Assembly: GCF_004912165.1 (NCBI RefSeq)
Contig: NZ_STGV01000005.1
Location: 62,001-126,000, forward strand
Source of the DNA: Peteryoungia ipomoeae
GTDB taxonomy: Bacteria > Pseudomonadota > Alphaproteobacteria > Rhizobiales > Rhizobiaceae
Length of the DNA stretch: 64,000 bases
Direction: 5' to 3'
Made by a program: the position numbers and the translations under genes. The notes beneath the pieces were generated by a model. The model saw nothing but the letters and a program-made list of their open reading frames with translations, made no database searches and had not been told where the DNA came from. Positions 61,895 through 64,000 of the stretch are shown in pieces (positions within the stretch are counted from its first letter, which is position 1; the number at the start of each line of letters is the position of its first letter).

Positions 61895-64000
61895 TCGTGA
61901 ACCCATCCACATTCCCGGCGCCATACAACCACATGGGTGCCTGCTTGTCTGTGATCCAGGCCTCACCAGAGTTCGTCGCTTCTCGGCAAATGCCGCCGAC
62001 ATGCTTGGCATTGACCGCGAGATCGCCGGCCGCGCCCTGATCGAACTGCTCGGTGACGAGACCGTCCATGATCTGCGCAACGCCATTGCCATGGCACCGG
62101 ATGCCAGTCGCCCGGCAGTGATTGCGCATATGCGCCTGCCGACCGGCAGCTATTTCGACATCGCCGTCCACCGGCAGAATGGCGAGGCGCTGATCGAGTT
62201 CGAGCCGTCGCTGCGCCGCACCCAGCCCTTGCAGCTCGCGCGCGAGATGATTGGACGCGTCAAGGATATTTCCGATATCGATGCGTTGATCCAGGCCTCC
62301 GCCCGCCTCGTGCGCGGCGTGCTGGGTTACGACCGCGTGATGATCTACCGCTTCGAGGAGGATGGCTCAGGCAAGGTCTCGGCCGAAGCGAAGCGCGCGG
62401 ATCTCGAGAGCTTTCTCGGTCAGTATTTTCCGGCGACCGACATTCCCCGCCAGGCGCGTGTCCTCTACATGCAAAACCCGATCCGCGTCATCGGCGACGC
62501 CAGCGGCACGCGCGTTCCGCTTCTGCCGGAGGACGAGGAGCGTCGCGCCCCGCTCGATCTATCCTTCGCGCATCTGCGCAGCGTTTCGCCGATCCACTGC
62601 GAATATCTCCGCAACATGGGTGTTTCGGCCTCCATGTCGATCTCGGTCATCATCAACGACAAGCTCTGGGGGCTGATCGCCTGTCATCACTATGCGCCCA
62701 AGGTGCTGTCGATGTCGGAGCGCATCGCTGCGGAAATGTTCGGCGAATTTTTCTCGCTGCATCTGCTCGCCCTGAAACAGAAGCGCAAACTCGACATTTC
62801 AACAGACGCACGGCGATCGCTTGACCGCTTCCTGCAGGAAGCGTCCGGCCGCTCCGATGTTCAGGAAATCCTTGCGGAGGCCCTGCCCGAACTGCAAAAG
62901 CTCTTTGCCTGCGATGGCGTCGGTCTGTGGATGAACGGCAACTGGACCCCCCACGGCGCCACGCCGCCGCGGGGCGCGGAGGACGACCTTGCCCGCTTCA
63001 TCACCGATGTTGCCGGTGGCCAGATCTGGGCAACCCATGCCTTGAGCCGCGATTTTCCTGCAGCGGAAGCGTATTTCGAGGAAGTCTCCGGCGTGATGGC
63101 CATACCGCTGTCGCAGCTGCCCAAGGACTATCTCTTCTTCTTCCGCAAGGAGCGCCTGCAGACGCTGAACTGGGCCGGCAATCCGGACAAATCGTATGAC
63201 ACGGGACCGCTGGGGGACCGGCTGACCCCGCGCAAGAGCTTCGCGATCTGGAAGGAAACCGTCCAGCGTCAGGCCGAGCCATGGCGCGAGACCGATCTGG
63301 AAATTGCCGAAGCGATCCGCGCCGCCACGGTCGAAATCGTCCTGCGCCACAACGAACTGATGGAGAACGAGCGCAGCAAGGCCGATGTGCGCCAGCGTAT
63401 GCTGAACGAAGAGCTGAACCACCGCGTCAAGAACATCCTCGCCGTGATCAAGTCGCTGGTTGCCGCGCCCAACAAGGACGCGCTCCCGAACGACGACTAT
63501 ATCGGCGCACTTCGCGGTCGCATTCAGGCGCTCAGCCATGCGCATGACCAGGTTATCCGCGGCGGCGGCGGCGGCAAGCTCGCCGAACTTGTCGATGCCG
63601 AGCTCCTGCCCTACCGAACGGGAACGACGGCGATCTCGCTGGCCGGACCGCCGATATCGCTCGACGCGCGCGCCCATTCGGTTGCGGCCCTCGTCATTCA
63701 CGAACTCTGTACCAACGCCGCAAAATACGGCGCCCTGTCGCGACCGAACGGTACGCTCACCATTCGCTGGGAGATGACCGACGAAGGCGACTGTCAGATC
63801 ATCTGGCAGGAGCGCGGCGGCCCGACCGTCGCGCCTGTCACCCGCAAGGGGTTCGGCACGGCCCTGATCGAGCGCAGTGTCCCCTATGATCTCGGTGGCA
63901 CCAGCCATCTAGACTATCAGCCCGAAGGTTTGACCGCGCATTTCTGCATCCCCGGTCGCTTCGTTACCTGGGACGCCGATGATATCGAGACACAGGCGGC
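61857..64000 (+). CDS. bphP: bacteriophytochrome with HWE-type histidine kinase, 3' truncated
   Basis: At least 714 residues, open to the window end. TNCDREPIHIPGAIQPHG places the biliverdin-binding Cys at residue 12, before the PAS domain. The GAF domain has FPATDIPRQARVLY (DIP motif) and SPIHCEYLRNMGVSASMSISV with the chromophore-pocket His. A PHY domain follows. The kinase part has LNHRVKNILAVIKSLV with the phosphorylated His, HELCTNAAKYGAL and WQERGG, the H-box, N-box and W-x-E of HWE kinases. It should be a red/far-red light sensor kinase. Any C-terminal receiver lies outside the window. Confidence 0.95.
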   Translation, partial: MQPAQTVDLTNCDREPIHIPGAIQPHGCLLVCDPGLTRVRRFSANAADMLGIDREIAGRALIELLGDETVHDLRNAIAMAPDASRPAVIAHMRLPTGSYFDIAVHRQNGEALIEFEPSLRRTQPLQLAREMIGRVKDISDIDALIQASARLVRGVLGYDRVMIYRFEEDGSGKVSAEAKRADLESFLGQYFPATDIPRQARVLYMQNPIRVIGDASGTRVPLLPEDEERRAPLDLSFAHLRSVSPIHCEYLRNMGVSASMSISVIINDKLWGLIACHHYAPKVLSMSERIAAEMFGEFFSLHLLALKQKRKLDISTDARRSLDRFLQEASGRSDVQEILAEALPELQKLFACDGVGLWMNGNWTPHGATPPRGAEDDLARFITDVAGGQIWATHALSRDFPAAEAYFEEVSGVMAIPLSQLPKDYLFFFRKERLQTLNWAGNPDKSYDTGPLGDRLTPRKSFAIWKETVQRQAEPWRETDLEIAEAIRAATVEIVLRHNELMENERSKADVRQRMLNEELNHRVKNILAVIKSLVAAPNKDALPNDDYIGALRGRIQALSHAHDQVIRGGGGGKLAELVDAELLPYRTGTTAISLAGPPISLDARAHSVAALVIHELCTNAAKYGALSRPNGTLTIRWEMTDEGDCQIIWQERGGPTVAPVTRKGFGTALIERSVPYDLGGTSHLDYQPEGLTAHFCIPGRFVTWDADDIETQA

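Overview
The window is about 60% GC and is dense with genes typical of Rhizobiaceae (the Rhizobium / Agrobacterium / Allorhizobium group). The evidence is rhizobial-type palindromic intergenic repeats, an ExoD protein, a urease operon carrying the rhizobial 'urease operon accessory protein', a heme oxygenase followed by a bacteriophytochrome with an HWE-type kinase, and a Der/TPR gene pair. It looks chromosomal. Genus and species cannot be fixed from the sequence alone.

Layout. 0-10.3 kb: end of a glycosyltransferase, TPR-der, NnrU, a polysaccharide deacetylase, an EamA permease, then an ATP-grasp / alpha-E / transglutaminase operon ending in a J-domain-like gene, and a MarR regulator. 10.4-15 kb: tRNA-Arg(CCG) with an IS481-type element inserted just downstream, an HD-GYP protein and an ABC-F ATPase. 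15-18.7 kb: a 1222-residue protein made almost wholly of octapeptide repeats. 19-22.5 kb: truncated hemoglobin, DUF423, a VOC protein, DUF2325, a lone FliN-like protein and an orphan. 22.7-39.8 kb: a reductive pyrimidine catabolism island (preT, preA, a RutR-type regulator, a carbamoyl-amide hydrolase, dihydropyrimidinase, an NMT1/Tau-type ABC transporter), interleaved with a c-di-GMP protein, ExoD, an EamA exporter, a cupin protein and a repeat-flanked DUF559 gene. 40-44.6 kb: an RND efflux pair. 44.8-45.8 kb: an FNR-box promoter and a Crp/Fnr regulator. 45.8-61.1 kb: a minus-strand nitrogen block, urtABCDE followed by a secreted esterase and ureD-A-B-C-E-F-G with several non-urease genes between them. 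61.3-64 kb: heme oxygenase and a bacteriophytochrome that runs off the window.

How the genes fit together. The pyrimidine island and the urea/urease block are both nitrogen-scavenging modules. PreTA reduces uracil/thymine, dihydropyrimidinase opens the ring and the amidohydrolase releases ammonia, CO2 and a beta-amino acid. UrtABCDE imports urea and UreABC with UreDEFG hydrolyses it. RutR-like operator sequences lie both upstream of preT and in the rutR/amidohydrolase gap, which suggests one regulon.

The most unusual object is the octapeptide-repeat protein (15042-18710). Its octads are grouped into 10-octad and 7-octad blocks, forming a 17-octad (136-residue, about 408-bp) super-repeat. Other points of interest are the class II FNR promoter geometry at 44.86-44.91 kb, the inverted palindrome modules that frame a DUF559 gene and lie inside the urt operon, and the frameshifted transposase beside tRNA-Arg.
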